A stretch of 64,000 bases of DNA from assembly GCF_013009075.1 (NCBI RefSeq), contig NZ_CP053108.1, forward strand, positions 1,984,001-2,048,000, given 5' to 3'. The DNA is from Halomonas sp. TA22. Lineage in GTDB: Bacteria > Pseudomonadota > Gammaproteobacteria > Pseudomonadales > Halomonadaceae. The position numbers and the translations under genes are program-made. Each line of letters starts with the position of its first letter. Position 1 is the stretch's first letter. A model generated the notes under the pieces. The model saw only the letters and a list, made by a program, of their open reading frames with translations, did no database searches and had not been told where the DNA came from. Below, in pieces: positions 48,657 through 60,868 of this stretch.

Positions 48657-48724
48657 TCGCATGTCACGTCAGCACGACGGCCATCACTTGGCACGTCCAC
48701 TCAATAATGATGAGATCGAAGCCT

Positions 48725-49516
48725 ATGAAATCGGTCACCCTAGGTACGCTGCAGGCCTGCAAGCGCGCCGGTGAAGCATTTAGCTGCCTGACGGCCTATG
48801 ATGCCTCCTTTGCCCGCGCCGCAAGCGACGCTGGCATCGAGGTCCTGCTGGTCGGCGACTCCCTTGGCATGGTGCTGCAGGGTCATGCCAGCACGCTCCC
48901 GGTCACGCTTGACAATATCTGCTATCACACGCGATGCGCCGCTCGTGGCAAGGGGGCTAGCCTGCTGATGGTCGATCTACCCTTCATGAGCAACTCGAGC
49001 CTCGAGCGCCTGCTGCAGGATGCCGGCGAGCTGATGCGCGCCGGAGCCGAACTGGTCAAGGTCGAGGGCGAAGCCTGGATGGCGGAGGGCATTCGCGAGC
49101 TGACCCGCCGCGGCGTGCCGATCTGCGCCCACCTCGGCCTCACTCCCCAGACGGTTTATCAACTCGGCGGCTACAAGGTGCAGGGGCGTGAAGCGGAGCG
49201 CGCCGAGCAGATCGTCAACGATGCCCGCACTTTGGTCGAGGCGGGCGCTTCGGTCATCCTATTGGAGTGCGTGCCGGCAAGCCTCGGCCGCGCAGTGCGC
49301 GATGCCGTGGACGTGCCGGTCATCGGTATCGGTGCTGGCCCGGATGTGGATGGTCAGATACTGGTCATGCACGATGTGCTCGGCGTCACACATGGCCGCA
49401 CGCCGCGCTTCGTGAAGAATTTCATGGCCGATGCCGACGATATCCCGAGCGCCTTTCGCCGCTACCACGAGGAGGTCAAGGCGCGCCGCTTCCCTGCCGA
49501 GGAGCACTGCTTCTGA
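48725..49516 (+). CDS. panB: 3-methyl-2-oxobutanoate hydroxymethyltransferase PanB
   Basis: 263 residues, phosphoenolpyruvate-mutase-like barrel. Mg2+ ligands in [14 protein letters not shown] and KVEGE, and the C-terminal [20 protein letters not shown]. It makes ketopantoate from 2-oxoisovalerate and methylene-THF. ATG 48725 gives the usual N-terminus. The stop overlaps panC by one base (TGATG). Confidence 0.95.
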   Translation: MKSVTLGTLQACKRAGEAFSCLTAYDASFARAASDAGIEVLLVGDSLGMVLQGHASTLPVTLDNICYHTRCAARGKGASLLMVDLPFMSNSSLERLLQDAGELMRAGAELVKVEGEAWMAEGIRELTRRGVPICAHLGLTPQTVYQLGGYKVQGREAERAEQIVNDARTLVEAGASVILLECVPASLGRAVRDAVDVPVIGIGAGPDVDGQILVMHDVLGVTHGRTPRFVKNFMADADDIPSAFRRYHEEVKARRFPAEEHCF

Positions 49517-50361
49517 TGCATACGCTCTCTTCCCCCATCGAGTTACGTCAAGTCCTAGCAAGCGCCCGCCGCGAGGGTCGGCGCATCGCCCTCGTGCCGA
49601 CCATGGGCAACCTCCACCAGGGGCACCTGACCCTGATTGCCGAGGCGCGCGCAAGCGCCGACCTGGTGGTGGCCACGATCTTCGTCAACCCACTGCAGTT
49701 CGGTGCCGGCGAGGATCTGGATGCCTATCCCCGCACGCTTGCCGACGATCAGGCCGGCCTGGAGGCGTCGGGCTGCGATCTGCTGTTCACGCCCAATACC
49801 GCCGCGATCTACCCTCAGGGGCTTGAGCATCACGCACGGGTCCGGGTACCCATCGTCAGCGAAGGATTGTGTGGCGGTTCACGCCCCGGTCACTTCGATG
49901 GCGTGGCCACCGTGGTCGCCATGCTATTCAATCTGGTACAACCGAATATCGCCTATTTCGGCGAGAAGGATTACCAGCAGTTGGCCGTGATTCGCCAACT
50001 GGTCGCCGATCTGCACTACCCTATCGAGATCATCGGGGTACCCACCGTGCGCGCCGAGGATGGCCTGGCGCTATCGTCACGCAACGGCTATCTCAACGAG
50101 GAGGAGCGCCGCCGGGCACCTGGGCTCTACCGCACGCTCTGCGAGTTGCGTGACGAGTTGCTCGAGGGGCGGGCGCTCTCTGCCGCTCTCGATGAGGCCT
50201 TGCGGCGTCTGAGCGAGCGCGGGTTCGCACCCGACTATCTCGAAGTCCGCGCAGCCGATCTCGGGCCGGTCCAGGCACAGACCCGCCAGCTGATCATTCT
50301 CGCTGCGGCGCGTCTCGGGCCTACGAGGCTGATCGACAATCTTGCCCTGACTCTTCCCTGA
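49516..50361 (+). CDS. panC: pantothenate synthetase PanC
   Basis: 281 residues, cytidylyltransferase superfamily. [11 protein letters not shown] carries the HxGH motif, [18 protein letters not shown] follows, and [10 protein letters not shown] and [10 protein letters not shown] contribute to ATP and pantoate binding. It joins pantoate and beta-alanine. One-base overlap with panB indicates coupled translation. panD is not in the window. Confidence 0.96.
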   Translation: MHTLSSPIELRQVLASARREGRRIALVPTMGNLHQGHLTLIAEARASADLVVATIFVNPLQFGAGEDLDAYPRTLADDQAGLEASGCDLLFTPNTAAIYPQGLEHHARVRVPIVSEGLCGGSRPGHFDGVATVVAMLFNLVQPNIAYFGEKDYQQLAVIRQLVADLHYPIEIIGVPTVRAEDGLALSSRNGYLNEEERRRAPGLYRTLCELRDELLEGRALSAALDEALRRLSERGFAPDYLEVRAADLGPVQAQTRQLIILAAARLGPTRLIDNLALTLP

Positions 50362-50531
50362 TATCGCTGATTCTTCGACTGTCAAGAGAATCGCCCGGTT
50401 TCCCACTACACTCAGATGACGAGCGCGGCGGAGCGCGCTCTCCTCAGGCCTACCACCTATTGGCCATTGCCGCAGTGCACAACGCTCTCTTATCCTGAAG
50501 AGGCAGTTCCTACAAAATCAAGGAGTCTCCC

Positions 50532-51710
<1,179 letters not shown>

Positions 51711-51748
51711 TCTTTCGCTGCAGAGGAACGCTGCCGCCACTCACAAGC

Positions 51749-51780
51749 AAAAACGCCCGCGACATCGTCGCGGGCGTTTG
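51749..51780. terminator. bidirectional terminator between thiolase gene and pnp
   Basis: 13-bp perfect stem AAACGCCCGCGAC/GTCGCGGGCGTTT with an ATC loop, in the 89-bp gap between convergent genes. Confidence 0.82.
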
Positions 51781-51799
51781 CGTCACGTCAGGCGTTCGA

Positions 51800-53929
51800 T
51801 CACTCGACGGCGATCTCGGCGGCTTCGAAGGCCGCCTTCTCTTCCGGTGTGATCTCCTTCATGGAGAGCTTCACGCGGTTGCGATTGTCGATATCCAGCA
51901 CCTTGACGATCACCTCGTCGCCCTCGTTCAGGAAATCGCGCACATCGTTGACGCGCTCCTGGACGATCTGCGAGATGTGCACCAGTCCGTCGGTACCCGG
52001 CATGATGTTGATGAAGGCACCGAAGTCGGCGATGCGCACCACCTTGCCCTTGTAGAGCTTGCCGATCTCGGCTTCGGCGGTGATCGCCAGCACCGTGTCG
52101 ATGGCGCGCTTGGCGGCTGCCTTGTCCTCGGCGTAGATGCGCACCGTGCCGTCATCATCCAGATCGATAGAGGCCCCGGTATCCTCGCAGATCTTGCGGA
52201 TGGTGGCGCCGCCCTTGCCGATCACGTCGCGAATCTTGTCGGGGTCGATCTTGATGGTCGCCATCGATGGCGCATTTTCCGACACTTCGCTGCGGCTCTG
52301 GGCGATGACCCGGTTCATCTGCTCGAGAATCGAGAGACGTGCGTCATGCGCCTGCTGCAGCGCCTGCTCCATGATCTCTTCGTTGATGCCTTCGATCTTA
52401 ATGTCCATCTGCAGGGCGGTCACGCCCTCGGCGGAGCCAGCCACCTTGAAGTCCATGTCGCCAAGGTGGTCCTCGTCACCCAGGATATCGGTCAACACGG
52501 CGAACTTGTCGCCATCCTTGACCAGACCCATGGCGATGCCCGCCACCGGCGACTTGAGCGGCACACCGGCATCCATCAACGCCAGCGAGGTGCCACAGAC
52601 CGAGGCCATAGAGCTCGAGCCGTTGGACTCGGTGATCTCGGAGACCACGCGAATGGTGTAGGGGAAGTCCGCCTCGGAGGGCAGCATCGCCTGCACGCCA
52701 CGTCGCGCCAGACGGCCGTGACCGATCTCGCGGCGCTTGGGGCCGCCCATGAAGCCGGCTTCGCCCACACAGTAGGGGGGGAAATTGTAATGCAGCAGGA
52801 AGCGATCCTTGCGCTCGCCTTCCAGGGATTCGATAAGCTGTGCATCGCGTAGGGTGCCTAGCGTTGCAATTACCATGGCCTGGGTCTCACCGCGGGTGAA
52901 GAGCGCCGAACCGTGGGTCTTGGGCAGCACGCCGACCTCGATATCGAGGGGCCTTACGGTCTTGTGATCGCGACCGTCGATACGCGGCTCGCCACTGGTG
53001 ACCCGAGCGCGCACCACACGCTTCTCGAGGCTGGCAAAGGCACCCGCCACCTCGTCGGTGCTGAACTTGCCCTCGCCTTCACCGGCAAGCTGCTCGATCG
53101 CCTCGGCCTTGGCCGCGGACAGCGCGTCCTGACGCGCCATCTTGTTGGTGATGCGATAGGCATCGCCGATCTTGGCTTCAAAGCCACTCTTCACGGCGTC
53201 CTTGAGCGGAACGTTCTCGGCGGCGGGCTGCCAATCCCACTTGGGCTTGCCGGTCTGCGCCACCAGCTCGTTGATGGCGCCGATCGCGACCTGCATCTCC
53301 TCGTGGGCGAACAGCACTGCGCCCAGCATTTCGTCTTCCAGCAGCTCCTTGGCCTCGGACTCGACCATCAGCACGGCCTTGTCGGTACCGGCCACCACCA
53401 TGTCCAGCTCGGACGTGACCAGCTCTTCAACGGTCGGGTTGAGGAAGTAGCCCTGGTCTTCGTTGAAGCCAACCCGCGCCGCACCGATCGGGCCATTGAA
53501 GGGCAGGCCGGAGATAGCGAGTGCCGCCGAGGTACCCAGCATCGCCGCGATATCCGGGTCGTGGTTACGATCGGTGGAGAGTACGGTACAGATGATCTGT
53601 ACCTCGTTCATGAACCCCTTGGGAAAGAGCGGGCGAATCGGGCGGTCGATCAGCCGCGAGGTGAGCGTCTCTTTCTCAGTGGGACGCCCTTCGCGCTTGA
53701 AGAAGCCACCGGGAATCTTGCCAACGGCATAGGTCTTTTCCTGATAGAACACCGCTAGCGGGAAGAAATCCTGACCTGGCTTGAGCTCTTTTTTGCCGAC
53801 CACGGTACACAGCACCACGGTGTCGTCCATGGTGACCTGGACGGCGGCGGTCGCCTGGCGAGCGATACGCCCCGTTTCGAGAGTGACGGTGCTGCGACCG
53901 TACTGAAAGCTTTTCTTGACCGGATTCAC
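51800..53929 (-). CDS. pnp: polynucleotide phosphorylase
   Basis: 709 residues. Two RNase PH domains with a helical linker, then KH ([21 protein letters not shown]) and S1 ([28 protein letters not shown]). It degrades RNA 3' to 5' with phosphate and is part of the degradosome in many bacteria. GTG 53929 ([10 protein letters not shown] next) with AAGGA 7 nt upstream is preferred over the TTG at 53944. Follows rpsO in the conserved order. Confidence 0.97.
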   Translation of the reverse strand: MNPVKKSFQYGRSTVTLETGRIARQATAAVQVTMDDTVVLCTVVGKKELKPGQDFFPLAVFYQEKTYAVGKIPGGFFKREGRPTEKETLTSRLIDRPIRPLFPKGFMNEVQIICTVLSTDRNHDPDIAAMLGTSAALAISGLPFNGPIGAARVGFNEDQGYFLNPTVEELVTSELDMVVAGTDKAVLMVESEAKELLEDEMLGAVLFAHEEMQVAIGAINELVAQTGKPKWDWQPAAENVPLKDAVKSGFEAKIGDAYRITNKMARQDALSAAKAEAIEQLAGEGEGKFSTDEVAGAFASLEKRVVRARVTSGEPRIDGRDHKTVRPLDIEVGVLPKTHGSALFTRGETQAMVIATLGTLRDAQLIESLEGERKDRFLLHYNFPPYCVGEAGFMGGPKRREIGHGRLARRGVQAMLPSEADFPYTIRVVSEITESNGSSSMASVCGTSLALMDAGVPLKSPVAGIAMGLVKDGDKFAVLTDILGDEDHLGDMDFKVAGSAEGVTALQMDIKIEGINEEIMEQALQQAHDARLSILEQMNRVIAQSRSEVSENAPSMATIKIDPDKIRDVIGKGGATIRKICEDTGASIDLDDDGTVRIYAEDKAAAKRAIDTVLAITAEAEIGKLYKGKVVRIADFGAFINIMPGTDGLVHISQIVQERVNDVRDFLNEGDEVIVKVLDIDNRNRVKLSMKEITPEEKAAFEAAEIAVE

Positions 53930-54044
53930 GGTAACGTCCTTCAACTTGTCTGCATCATGTTTGGGTCGATTTTGACTCGGCCATCATTTTAGGGGCTCGC
54001 GCCCTCAAGGGCCAACTATTGGCGAGGCAAGGTCCCTTGAACGC

Positions 54045-54072
54045 AAAATGGGCAGCCCTCTGGGCTGCCCAT
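54045..54072 (-). terminator. rpsO terminator
   Basis: Minus strand: ATGGGCAGCCC, loop AGA, GGGCTGCCCAT, then TTTTGC; an 11-bp perfect stem 24 bp after rpsO. Read-through or processing here would feed pnp, as in E. coli. Confidence 0.82.
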
Positions 54073-54095
54073 CCTGTCCATCCGAACGGCGTCGA

Positions 54096-54365
54096 TCAGC
54101 GACGCAGACCCAGACGCTGGATCAGTGCCTGATAGCGCTCGAAATCCTTGCGCTTCAAGTAGTCAAGCAGCTTGCGGCGCTGGTTGACCATGCGGATCAG
54201 GCCACGACGCGAGTGGTGATCCTGCTTGTTGGTCTTGAAATGGTCCTGCAGACCATCAATGTTGGCGCTCAGCAGAGCCACCTGAACTTCGGGGGAACCG
54301 GTGTCGTTGTCGCCACGGCCGAATTCGTTGACGATCTCGGCCTTCTTTTCAGCGGTCAGTGCCAT
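54096..54365 (-). CDS. rpsO: 30S ribosomal protein S15
   Basis: 89 residues, the standard length. [19 protein letters not shown] and [23 protein letters not shown] are the conserved blocks that bind the 16S central domain. Located between truB and pnp as in most gammaproteobacteria. Confidence 0.98.
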   Translation of the reverse strand: MALTAEKKAEIVNEFGRGDNDTGSPEVQVALLSANIDGLQDHFKTNKQDHHSRRGLIRMVNQRRKLLDYLKRKDFERYQALIQRLGLRR

Positions 54366-54474
54366 CTGTCTCTCCAGTAAGCAATATGCCTAGATGATAA
54401 ATGTCGAAGACCACGCATATTTGCAGTCTTCACGCCTGCGTCCTGCCGCCTCTGACGACAGGTCACGGGTTGCT

Positions 54475-55407
54475 TCACGCTCCAGCGGCAACGCCGGTGG
54501 AGGTATCCAGCAGACGCCGGGGTGCGATTTCCCCCGCCGCCTTGATCATGACCAGGCCCAGAAAGGCCTCGTCACGGTAGAGTCTTACCAGGCTCTGAGC
54601 TGGTAATTGGCCAGTATCGGCCCTGCCCACCTGGCCCTGCAAAAGCCGTGCGGCCTGCACGTCATCGACATGCAGCGACGGCAAATGCCTCACCAGTATG
54701 TCGACCGGCAGTAGCCTCGCTTCGCGTTGATGCTGATCGACAAGTGCTTCGAGCGAGTCGAGGCCATACATGTCGTCCGCCACGAAGGGGCCGGTTTTGA
54801 GGCGCCTGAGCGCAGTGATGTGCGCCCCGCAGCCCAGCTCGCGGCCGATATCCTCGGCCAGAGTACGAATGTAGGTGCCCTTGCTGCAGGCCACCTCGAG
54901 GTCGAACACCTCGTCGCCCTGCGCAAGAAGGCGCGTATCATAAACCCTCACGCGCCTGACTGCACGTTCGATCGTCTTGCCCTGCCTTGCCAGTTCATAG
55001 AGCGGTCGACCCTGATGCTTCAGCGCCGAGTACATCGGCGGCACCTGCTCGATTTCGCCCCGAAAACGGGCCAGCACCCTTTCCAAGTCGCTGCCGGTAT
55101 AGCACGGCACCGCATGGCGCTCGATCACTTGTCCCTCGGCATCGCCGGTGTCGGTCACTTCACCCAGTTTGACGCGGGTTCGATAGACTTTGTCGGCCTC
55201 AAGCAGATGCGCCGAGAACTTCGTCGCCTCGCCGAAGCAGATCGGCAGCAGCCCGGTGGCCATCGGATCCAGCGTCCCGGTGTGGCCGGCCTTCTGCGCC
55301 TGGAACAGACGTCGCACGCGTTGCAGCGCATGATTACTCGACATGCCTTGGGGCTTGTCGAACAGCAGTACGCCATTGATCGGCAAACCGCGACGCCGTC
55401 GCGCCAT
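54475..55407 (-). CDS. truB: tRNA pseudouridine-55 synthase TruB
   Basis: 310 residues. Catalytic Asp in GHTGTLDPMATGLLP (about 47), YRTRVKLGEVTDTGDAEG and CSKGTYIRTLAEDIG motifs, and a small C-terminal PUA-like region. Makes pseudouridine at position 55 of tRNAs and has tRNA chaperone activity. One-base overlap with the rbfA stop. Confidence 0.97.
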   Translation of the reverse strand: MARRRRGLPINGVLLFDKPQGMSSNHALQRVRRLFQAQKAGHTGTLDPMATGLLPICFGEATKFSAHLLEADKVYRTRVKLGEVTDTGDAEGQVIERHAVPCYTGSDLERVLARFRGEIEQVPPMYSALKHQGRPLYELARQGKTIERAVRRVRVYDTRLLAQGDEVFDLEVACSKGTYIRTLAEDIGRELGCGAHITALRRLKTGPFVADDMYGLDSLEALVDQHQREARLLPVDILVRHLPSLHVDDVQAARLLQGQVGRADTGQLPAQSLVRLYRDEAFLGLVMIKAAGEIAPRRLLDTSTGVAAGA

Positions 55408-55814
55408 CAGCGCGGCTCCTCGCCACCATCCTCAGGGACATCATCGTCCTGACGCGCACGATCACTGGCCACTGCCTGCTCGATCAGCGATGACAGCTGC
55501 TGACCCCGCACCACGCTCTCGTCGTAATGAAAGCGCAGCTCCGGCACGTGACGCAGCTTGATGCGCCGGGCAATCTGGGTGCGCAGGAACCCCGCGGCTC
55601 GCTTGAGCACCTTGAGATTCTCCTTGATCCGCTCGGCATCGTTCTCGCCAAGCAGCGTCACATGGACATCGGCATAGCCGAGGTCACGGCTGACCGTGAC
55701 CCCACTGACGGTGACCATGCCCAGGCGCGGATCCTTGACTTCGCGCTGGATGAGCACCGCCAGCTCCTGCTGCAACTGGTCGGCCACTCGATCGGTTCGC
55801 TTGAACTCACGCAT
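55407..55814 (-). CDS. rbfA: ribosome-binding factor A
   Basis: 135 residues, single KH-like domain with VADQLQQELAVLIQREVKDPRLGMVTV and HVTLLGE. Helps mature the 16S 5' end and is needed in the cold. 21 bp after infB in the operon. The acidic C-terminal tail (QDDDVPEDGGEEPR) fits a halophile-type proteome. Confidence 0.96.
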   Translation of the reverse strand: MREFKRTDRVADQLQQELAVLIQREVKDPRLGMVTVSGVTVSRDLGYADVHVTLLGENDAERIKENLKVLKRAAGFLRTQIARRIKLRHVPELRFHYDESVVRGQQLSSLIEQAVASDRARQDDDVPEDGGEEPR

Positions 55815-55835
55815 GCGCGTCTCTCCTGGCTCGGC

Positions 55836-58364
55836 TTACAGGCTACGCTCGACCTTGATCTGGTCGAAGACCTCGATCTTGTCGCCCGCCTGGACGTCAT
55901 TGTAGTTCTTGACGCCGATGCCGCACTCCATGCCATTACGCACTTCGTTGACGTCATCCTTGAAGCGACGCAGCGACTCGAGCTCGCCTTCGTAGATCAC
56001 CACGTTGTCGCGCAGCACGCGGATCTTCTTGCTGCGATAGACGGTGCCCTCGACGACCATACAGCCGGCCACGGCACCGATCTTCGGCGCGCGGAAGACG
56101 TCGCGAACCTCGGCCACGCCGATGATTTCTTCCTTCCACTCCGGCGCCAGCATGCCGCTCATCGCCTGCTTGACCTCGTCGATCAGCTGGTAGATGACGC
56201 TGTAGTAGCGCAGATCCAACCCTTCACGCTCGATGATCTCGCGGGCCGACGCGTCGGCGCGTACGTTGAAGCCGACCACGATGGCGTCACTGGCCAATGC
56301 CAGGTTGGCGTCGGTACCGGTGATACCGCCCACCCCAGAAGAAACCACAGCGACCTGAACCTCGCCGGTGGAGAGCTCCTCGAGCGCCCCTTTGATCGCT
56401 TCCAGCGAACCCTGCACGTCGGCCTTGAGGACGACATTGACCTTGGCCACCTCGTCCTGGCCCATCTGGCTGAACATGTTCTCCAGCTTGGCCTTCTGCT
56501 GACGCGCCAGGCGCACCTCGCGGTACTTGCCCTGACGGAAGTTGGCGACTTCACGCGCCTTCTTCTCGTCGGCCACAACCATGAAGTCGTCACCGGCGTC
56601 CGGCGTACCGTCGAGGCCTTGGATCTCCACCGGCATCGCCGGGCCGACCGTCTCGACCTGCTGGCCGAGCTCGTTGGTCAGCGCACGCACACGACCATAG
56701 TGCAGGCCGGCGAGCACGATATCGCCGCGCTTCAGGGTACCGTTCTGGACCAGCACGGTGGCCACCGGGCCGCGACCCCTGTCGAGACGCGACTCGACCA
56801 CCACGCCCTTGGCGGGCGCTTCCGGGACGGCCTTGAGCTCGAGTACCTCGGAGACCAGCAGGACCGCCTCGAGCAGTGCATCGATGCCTTCTCCGGTCTT
56901 CGCCGAGACGTGCACGAACTGGGTGTCGCCCCCCCACTCCTCGGAGATCACGCCGTGCTGGGAGAGCTCGTTGCGGATCCGGTCGAAGTCGGCGCCTTCC
57001 TTGTCGATCTTGTTGACCGCGACCACGATCGGCACTTCCGCTGCCTTGGAGTGCTCGATCGCCTCGATGGTCTGAGGCATCACGCCATCATCGGCGGCGA
57101 CCACCAGGATCACCACGTCGGTGGCCTTGGCACCGCGAGCACGCATGGCGGTAAACGCCGCGTGGCCCGGGGTATCTAGGAAGGTCACGCCACCATGCTG
57201 ATCTTCCACATGGTAGGCACCGATATGCTGGGTGATGCCACCGGCTTCGCCGGTGGCGACCTTGGCCTTGCGGATGTAGTCGAGCAGCGAGGTCTTGCCG
57301 TGGTCGACGTGACCCATGACCGTGACCACCGGCGCGCGGGTGATCTCCTCGCCCTCGTAGGAGATGCCTTCGAGCATTTCGGTCTCGAGGGCATCGTCCT
57401 TGATCAGCTTGGGCGTGTGGCCCATCTCCTCGACGACGATTGCCGCGGTATCCTGATCGATGGTCTGGTTGATGGTCACCGCGGCACCCATGGTGAACAT
57501 CGCCTTGATCACCTCGTTGGCCTTGATCGACATCTTGTCGGCAAGCTCGGCCACGCTGATCGATTCAGGAATCGTCACTTCGCGCACGATAGGCTGGGTC
57601 GGCTTCTGGAAGCCGTGCTTGCCACCGCTGCTGCTGCTATCGCGTCCGCCACGGCGAGTCCCGCGACGCTCGGCGCGCTTGACCTTCTTGCCGCCACCCC
57701 CACGGCGACGCTCGTCGCGCTCGCTGCGATCGTCATCGTCCTGACGGCCCTTCTTGGCAGCCGTCTTCTTGGGTGGTGCCGTACGGCGGTCGCTACGACC
57801 CTCCTTGGGCGGCGCCGGCGGCTGATCGGCATCGCTGGGCTGGTCATCGAGAACCGGCACCGATACCTCAGGTGCCCTCGCCTCGGGTACCGGCTCAGGC
57901 TCGGCAGCCTTGGCCGACTCCACGCGCGCCGCTTCCTCGGCGGCCTTGGCCTGGGCAGCGCTCTCCGCGGCTGCCTCGGCCTCGACCCTGGCCTGCTGCT
58001 GCGAGTTGGCCATGTCGCCGACCAACTGGCGCGGCCCGCTCTCCTGCACCGGCTCCGGCGCGGGCTCTTCCTCGGCGCGCTTGACGTAGGTGCGCTTCTT
58101 GCGCACCTGAACCTCGATGGTCTTGCCGCGCTCGCCGGTCTTGATCCGACTCTTGGTCTGGCGCGTCAAGGTGATGCGATTCTTGACGCCGCGACCACCC
58201 CCGTGGCTTGTGGTCAGGTGGTCGAGCAGGCGTTGCTTGTCCTCTTCGGACACCGCGTCGCCCTCGGACTTGTGTGGCAGTCCGGCCTCTTTCATCTGTT
58301 CCAGCAGGCGGGGGACTTCGCGTCCCACCTTCGCTGCAAAATCCTTAACGGTCATTTCTGACAT
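55836..58364 (-). CDS. infB: translation initiation factor IF-2
   Basis: 842 residues. An N-terminal IF2_N domain ([19 protein letters not shown]) is followed by a long charged linker rich in Ala/Glu and Arg/Lys to about 260. The GTPase has G1 [12 protein letters not shown] (about 350), DTPGHAAF and NKIDKEGAD, and the C-terminal domains end near DQIKVERSL. It brings fMet-tRNA to the 30S subunit. AGGAGG precedes the ATG. Confidence 0.97.
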   Translation of the reverse strand: MSEMTVKDFAAKVGREVPRLLEQMKEAGLPHKSEGDAVSEEDKQRLLDHLTTSHGGGRGVKNRITLTRQTKSRIKTGERGKTIEVQVRKKRTYVKRAEEEPAPEPVQESGPRQLVGDMANSQQQARVEAEAAAESAAQAKAAEEAARVESAKAAEPEPVPEARAPEVSVPVLDDQPSDADQPPAPPKEGRSDRRTAPPKKTAAKKGRQDDDDRSERDERRRGGGGKKVKRAERRGTRRGGRDSSSSGGKHGFQKPTQPIVREVTIPESISVAELADKMSIKANEVIKAMFTMGAAVTINQTIDQDTAAIVVEEMGHTPKLIKDDALETEMLEGISYEGEEITRAPVVTVMGHVDHGKTSLLDYIRKAKVATGEAGGITQHIGAYHVEDQHGGVTFLDTPGHAAFTAMRARGAKATDVVILVVAADDGVMPQTIEAIEHSKAAEVPIVVAVNKIDKEGADFDRIRNELSQHGVISEEWGGDTQFVHVSAKTGEGIDALLEAVLLVSEVLELKAVPEAPAKGVVVESRLDRGRGPVATVLVQNGTLKRGDIVLAGLHYGRVRALTNELGQQVETVGPAMPVEIQGLDGTPDAGDDFMVVADEKKAREVANFRQGKYREVRLARQQKAKLENMFSQMGQDEVAKVNVVLKADVQGSLEAIKGALEELSTGEVQVAVVSSGVGGITGTDANLALASDAIVVGFNVRADASAREIIEREGLDLRYYSVIYQLIDEVKQAMSGMLAPEWKEEIIGVAEVRDVFRAPKIGAVAGCMVVEGTVYRSKKIRVLRDNVVIYEGELESLRRFKDDVNEVRNGMECGIGVKNYNDVQAGDKIEVFDQIKVERSL

Positions 58365-58391
58365 TACGACCCTCCTGAGCCCGTGACCTGA

Positions 58392-59885
58392 TTACTGTTC
58401 GCTCTCGAACCAAGGCGCACGGGCAGTCATGATCAATGCCGCGGCGCGCTCCTCGTCCACGCCTTCGATATCCTTGATATCGTCAACGGACTGCTCGGCA
58501 AGATCCTCCATCGTGACCACACCCCGGCTAGCCAGGATGAAGGCCAGATGACGCTCCATACCCTCCATCTCGAGCAGATCGTCGGCGGGCTGTGCGCCGT
58601 CGAGCTGCTCTTCGGAGGCGATTGCCAGGTTCAACAGCTCGTCTTTCGCGCGTGCACGCAGCTCTTCGACGAGATCCTCGTCGAATTCATCGATCTCAAG
58701 CATCTCTTCAAGCGGCACGTAGGCGATCTCTTCAAGAGAGGTGAACCCCTCCTCGACCAGCACCCGTGCCAATTCATCGTCGATTTCCAAGTGGTTGATG
58801 AAGTGCTCCACCAGGCTATCGATTTCCTGCTCGCGCTTGCCCTCGGCCTCCTCTTCCGTCATTACATTGAGCCGCCAGCCCGTCAGTTCGGATGCCAAGC
58901 GCACGTTCTGTCCACTACGGCCGATGGCCTGGGCAAGATTGTCCTCGGCGACGGCGACATCCATCGAGTGGCTGTCTTCGTCGACGAGAATGGAGCCGAC
59001 ATCCGCCGGCGCCATGGCATTGATCACCAGCTGGGCGGGGTTGTCATCCCAAAGGATAATATCCACTCGCTCATTCTGCAGCTCGGTAGAGACCGCCTGC
59101 ACACGCGAACCGCGCATGCCGACACAGGCCCCGACCGGATCGATACGGCGATCGTTGGTCTTGACCGCGATCTTGGCTCGGGAGCCAGGGTCGCGGGCAG
59201 CACCCTTGATTTCGATGAGCTGCTCGGCAATCTCCGGCACCTCGATCTTGAACAGCTCGATGATCAGCTCGGGGCAGGTGCGTGACAGGATCAGCTGCGA
59301 GCCACGCGCGTCTGCGTCAACCTTGACCAGCAGGGCACGCACACGCTCGTTCATGCGGTAGCGCTCGCCGGGGATCATCTCGCTACGCGGCAGAAAGGCT
59401 TCGGCATTCTCGCCAAGATCGAGGATCAACCCCTCGCGGGTGGTCTTCTTGACGATACCGGCCACCAGCTCGCCTTCACGCTCGGCGTATTGGCGCACCA
59501 CCTCGGCACGCTCGGCCTCGCGCACCTTCTGCACGATGACCTGCTTGGCGGTCTGCGCGGCAATGCGACCGAAGGCGGCGTTCTCGATGCGCTCCTCGAC
59601 CACATCGCCAAGGGCCAGAGGGGGATCGCGGCGCTCGGCGTAGCTGAGCTTGATCTGGGCATCGGGGCCGTCGAAATCATCGTCCTCGACCACTTCCCAG
59701 CGCCGGAATGTCTCGTAATCGCCAGTGGTGCGATTGATCTTGACCCGGACGCTGACTTCCTGATCCTCGAAGCGCTTGCGGGATGCGCTCGCCAAGGCGG
59801 CTTCCACTGCCTCGAAAATCACATCCCGGGGCACGCCCTTCTCGTTCGAGATCACATCAACGACCGCCAGAATCTCTTTGCTCAT
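58392..59885 (-). CDS. nusA: transcription termination/antitermination protein NusA
   Basis: 497 residues. N-terminal polymerase-binding domain ([19 protein letters not shown]), S1, then KH1 and KH2 ([17 protein letters not shown] and [15 protein letters not shown]), and two C-terminal acidic repeats (about 365-490). The repeats are typical of gammaproteobacterial NusA, which uses them for autoinhibition and alpha-CTD contact. Confidence 0.97.
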   Translation of the reverse strand: MSKEILAVVDVISNEKGVPRDVIFEAVEAALASASRKRFEDQEVSVRVKINRTTGDYETFRRWEVVEDDDFDGPDAQIKLSYAERRDPPLALGDVVEERIENAAFGRIAAQTAKQVIVQKVREAERAEVVRQYAEREGELVAGIVKKTTREGLILDLGENAEAFLPRSEMIPGERYRMNERVRALLVKVDADARGSQLILSRTCPELIIELFKIEVPEIAEQLIEIKGAARDPGSRAKIAVKTNDRRIDPVGACVGMRGSRVQAVSTELQNERVDIILWDDNPAQLVINAMAPADVGSILVDEDSHSMDVAVAEDNLAQAIGRSGQNVRLASELTGWRLNVMTEEEAEGKREQEIDSLVEHFINHLEIDDELARVLVEEGFTSLEEIAYVPLEEMLEIDEFDEDLVEELRARAKDELLNLAIASEEQLDGAQPADDLLEMEGMERHLAFILASRGVVTMEDLAEQSVDDIKDIEGVDEERAAALIMTARAPWFESEQ

Positions 59886-59943
59886 GCCTTTGCCTCGCCA
59901 GAAAACCAGTCCTTATGCATCTGCATCGATCTACTCCTCGCTC

Positions 59944-60405
59944 TCAGTCGTCGAACTGGGGCACAACGCGTGCCTGATCGATACCTTCGATGGGAAAGCA
60001 GTACTCCTCGCCATCGACATGCACGAGTATCTCGTCGCCCTCGATGCCAGCCAGGAGACCCTGATACTTGCGCCGTCCGTCAAACGACGAGCGTAGCTTG
60101 AGCGCCACGACATGGCCCTTGAAGCGCTCGAAATGATCGAGCGTGTAGAGCGGCCGGTCCAGGCCCGGCGACGACACCTCAAGGCGATATTCGCCGGCGA
60201 CCGGTTCCTCGACGTCGAACACCGCACTCACCTGACGGCTGATATCCGCGCAGTTCTCCACCGACACCCCGTCCGGACCATCGATATAGATCACCAGCCG
60301 AGAGTGCTTACCCTGGGCAAGATAGTCGATTCCCCATAGCTCGAAGCCCATGGAAGCGACTACCGGTTCAACAAGCGCGTAGAGCGCGGCGTCCTTGATT
60401 GACAC
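59944..60405 (-). CDS. rimP: ribosome maturation factor RimP
   Basis: 153 residues. ALVEPVVASMGFELWGIDYL and EVSSPGLDRPLYTLDHFERFKGH are the family's conserved blocks (alpha/beta domain then SH3-like barrel). Needed for 30S assembly. GTG start at 60405 with AGGAG 8 nt upstream; the longer frame to 60597 crosses the upstream terminator and is rejected. First gene of rimP-nusA-infB-rbfA-truB-rpsO-pnp. Confidence 0.95.
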   Translation of the reverse strand: MSIKDAALYALVEPVVASMGFELWGIDYLAQGKHSRLVIYIDGPDGVSVENCADISRQVSAVFDVEEPVAGEYRLEVSSPGLDRPLYTLDHFERFKGHVVALKLRSSFDGRRKYQGLLAGIEGDEILVHVDGEEYCFPIEGIDQARVVPQFDD

Positions 60406-60531
60406 GACGAAAACTCCTACAGCCGTTGCGTCAGGCACCTGGCCGGGAGATGAAGGGGAGCTAGGTGACTGCTTGGCGTGTGATCCACACCGGCTGTTAA
60501 CGATTGAACGGCTAACAGTTGAGCTGCTAAC

Positions 60532-60560
60532 AAAAAGCCCCTTCACTGGAAGGGGCCTTT
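60532..60560 (-). terminator. terminator between tRNA remnant and rimP
   Basis: Stem GCCCCTTC/GAAGGGGC with a 4-nt loop, followed on the minus strand by TTTTTG. It normally ends the tRNA-fMet transcript. Imperfect repeats of a GCTAACAGTTGA-like unit lie just beyond (60491-60531). The rimP promoter must be downstream or rely on read-through. Confidence 0.78.
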
Positions 60561-60598
60561 TACAAGAAACCTTTATCACCACTGGCCGTTTGGCCAAA

Positions 60599-60736
<138 letters not shown>

Positions 60737-60868
60737 AGGCAATTCTCCCGATTCGTTTCAGCAGCCTGAGTTAAGTCGCTAATTAATTCTGCATTGCAAA
60801 ACTAAATTTCATTTTATAAAGACGATAAAAAACTGCAGCACTGCGGTCAAGCCTCGCCACGACGATCA

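Noticed and set aside
48689-48705. Sigma-54 promoter upstream of panB
   Set aside because: TGGCAC is present but the -12 GC is not at the right spacing.
55527-57179. 550-codon plus-strand frame opposite infB/rbfA
   Set aside because: Antisense shadow with His/Leu/Asp-rich composition typical of reversed coding sequence.
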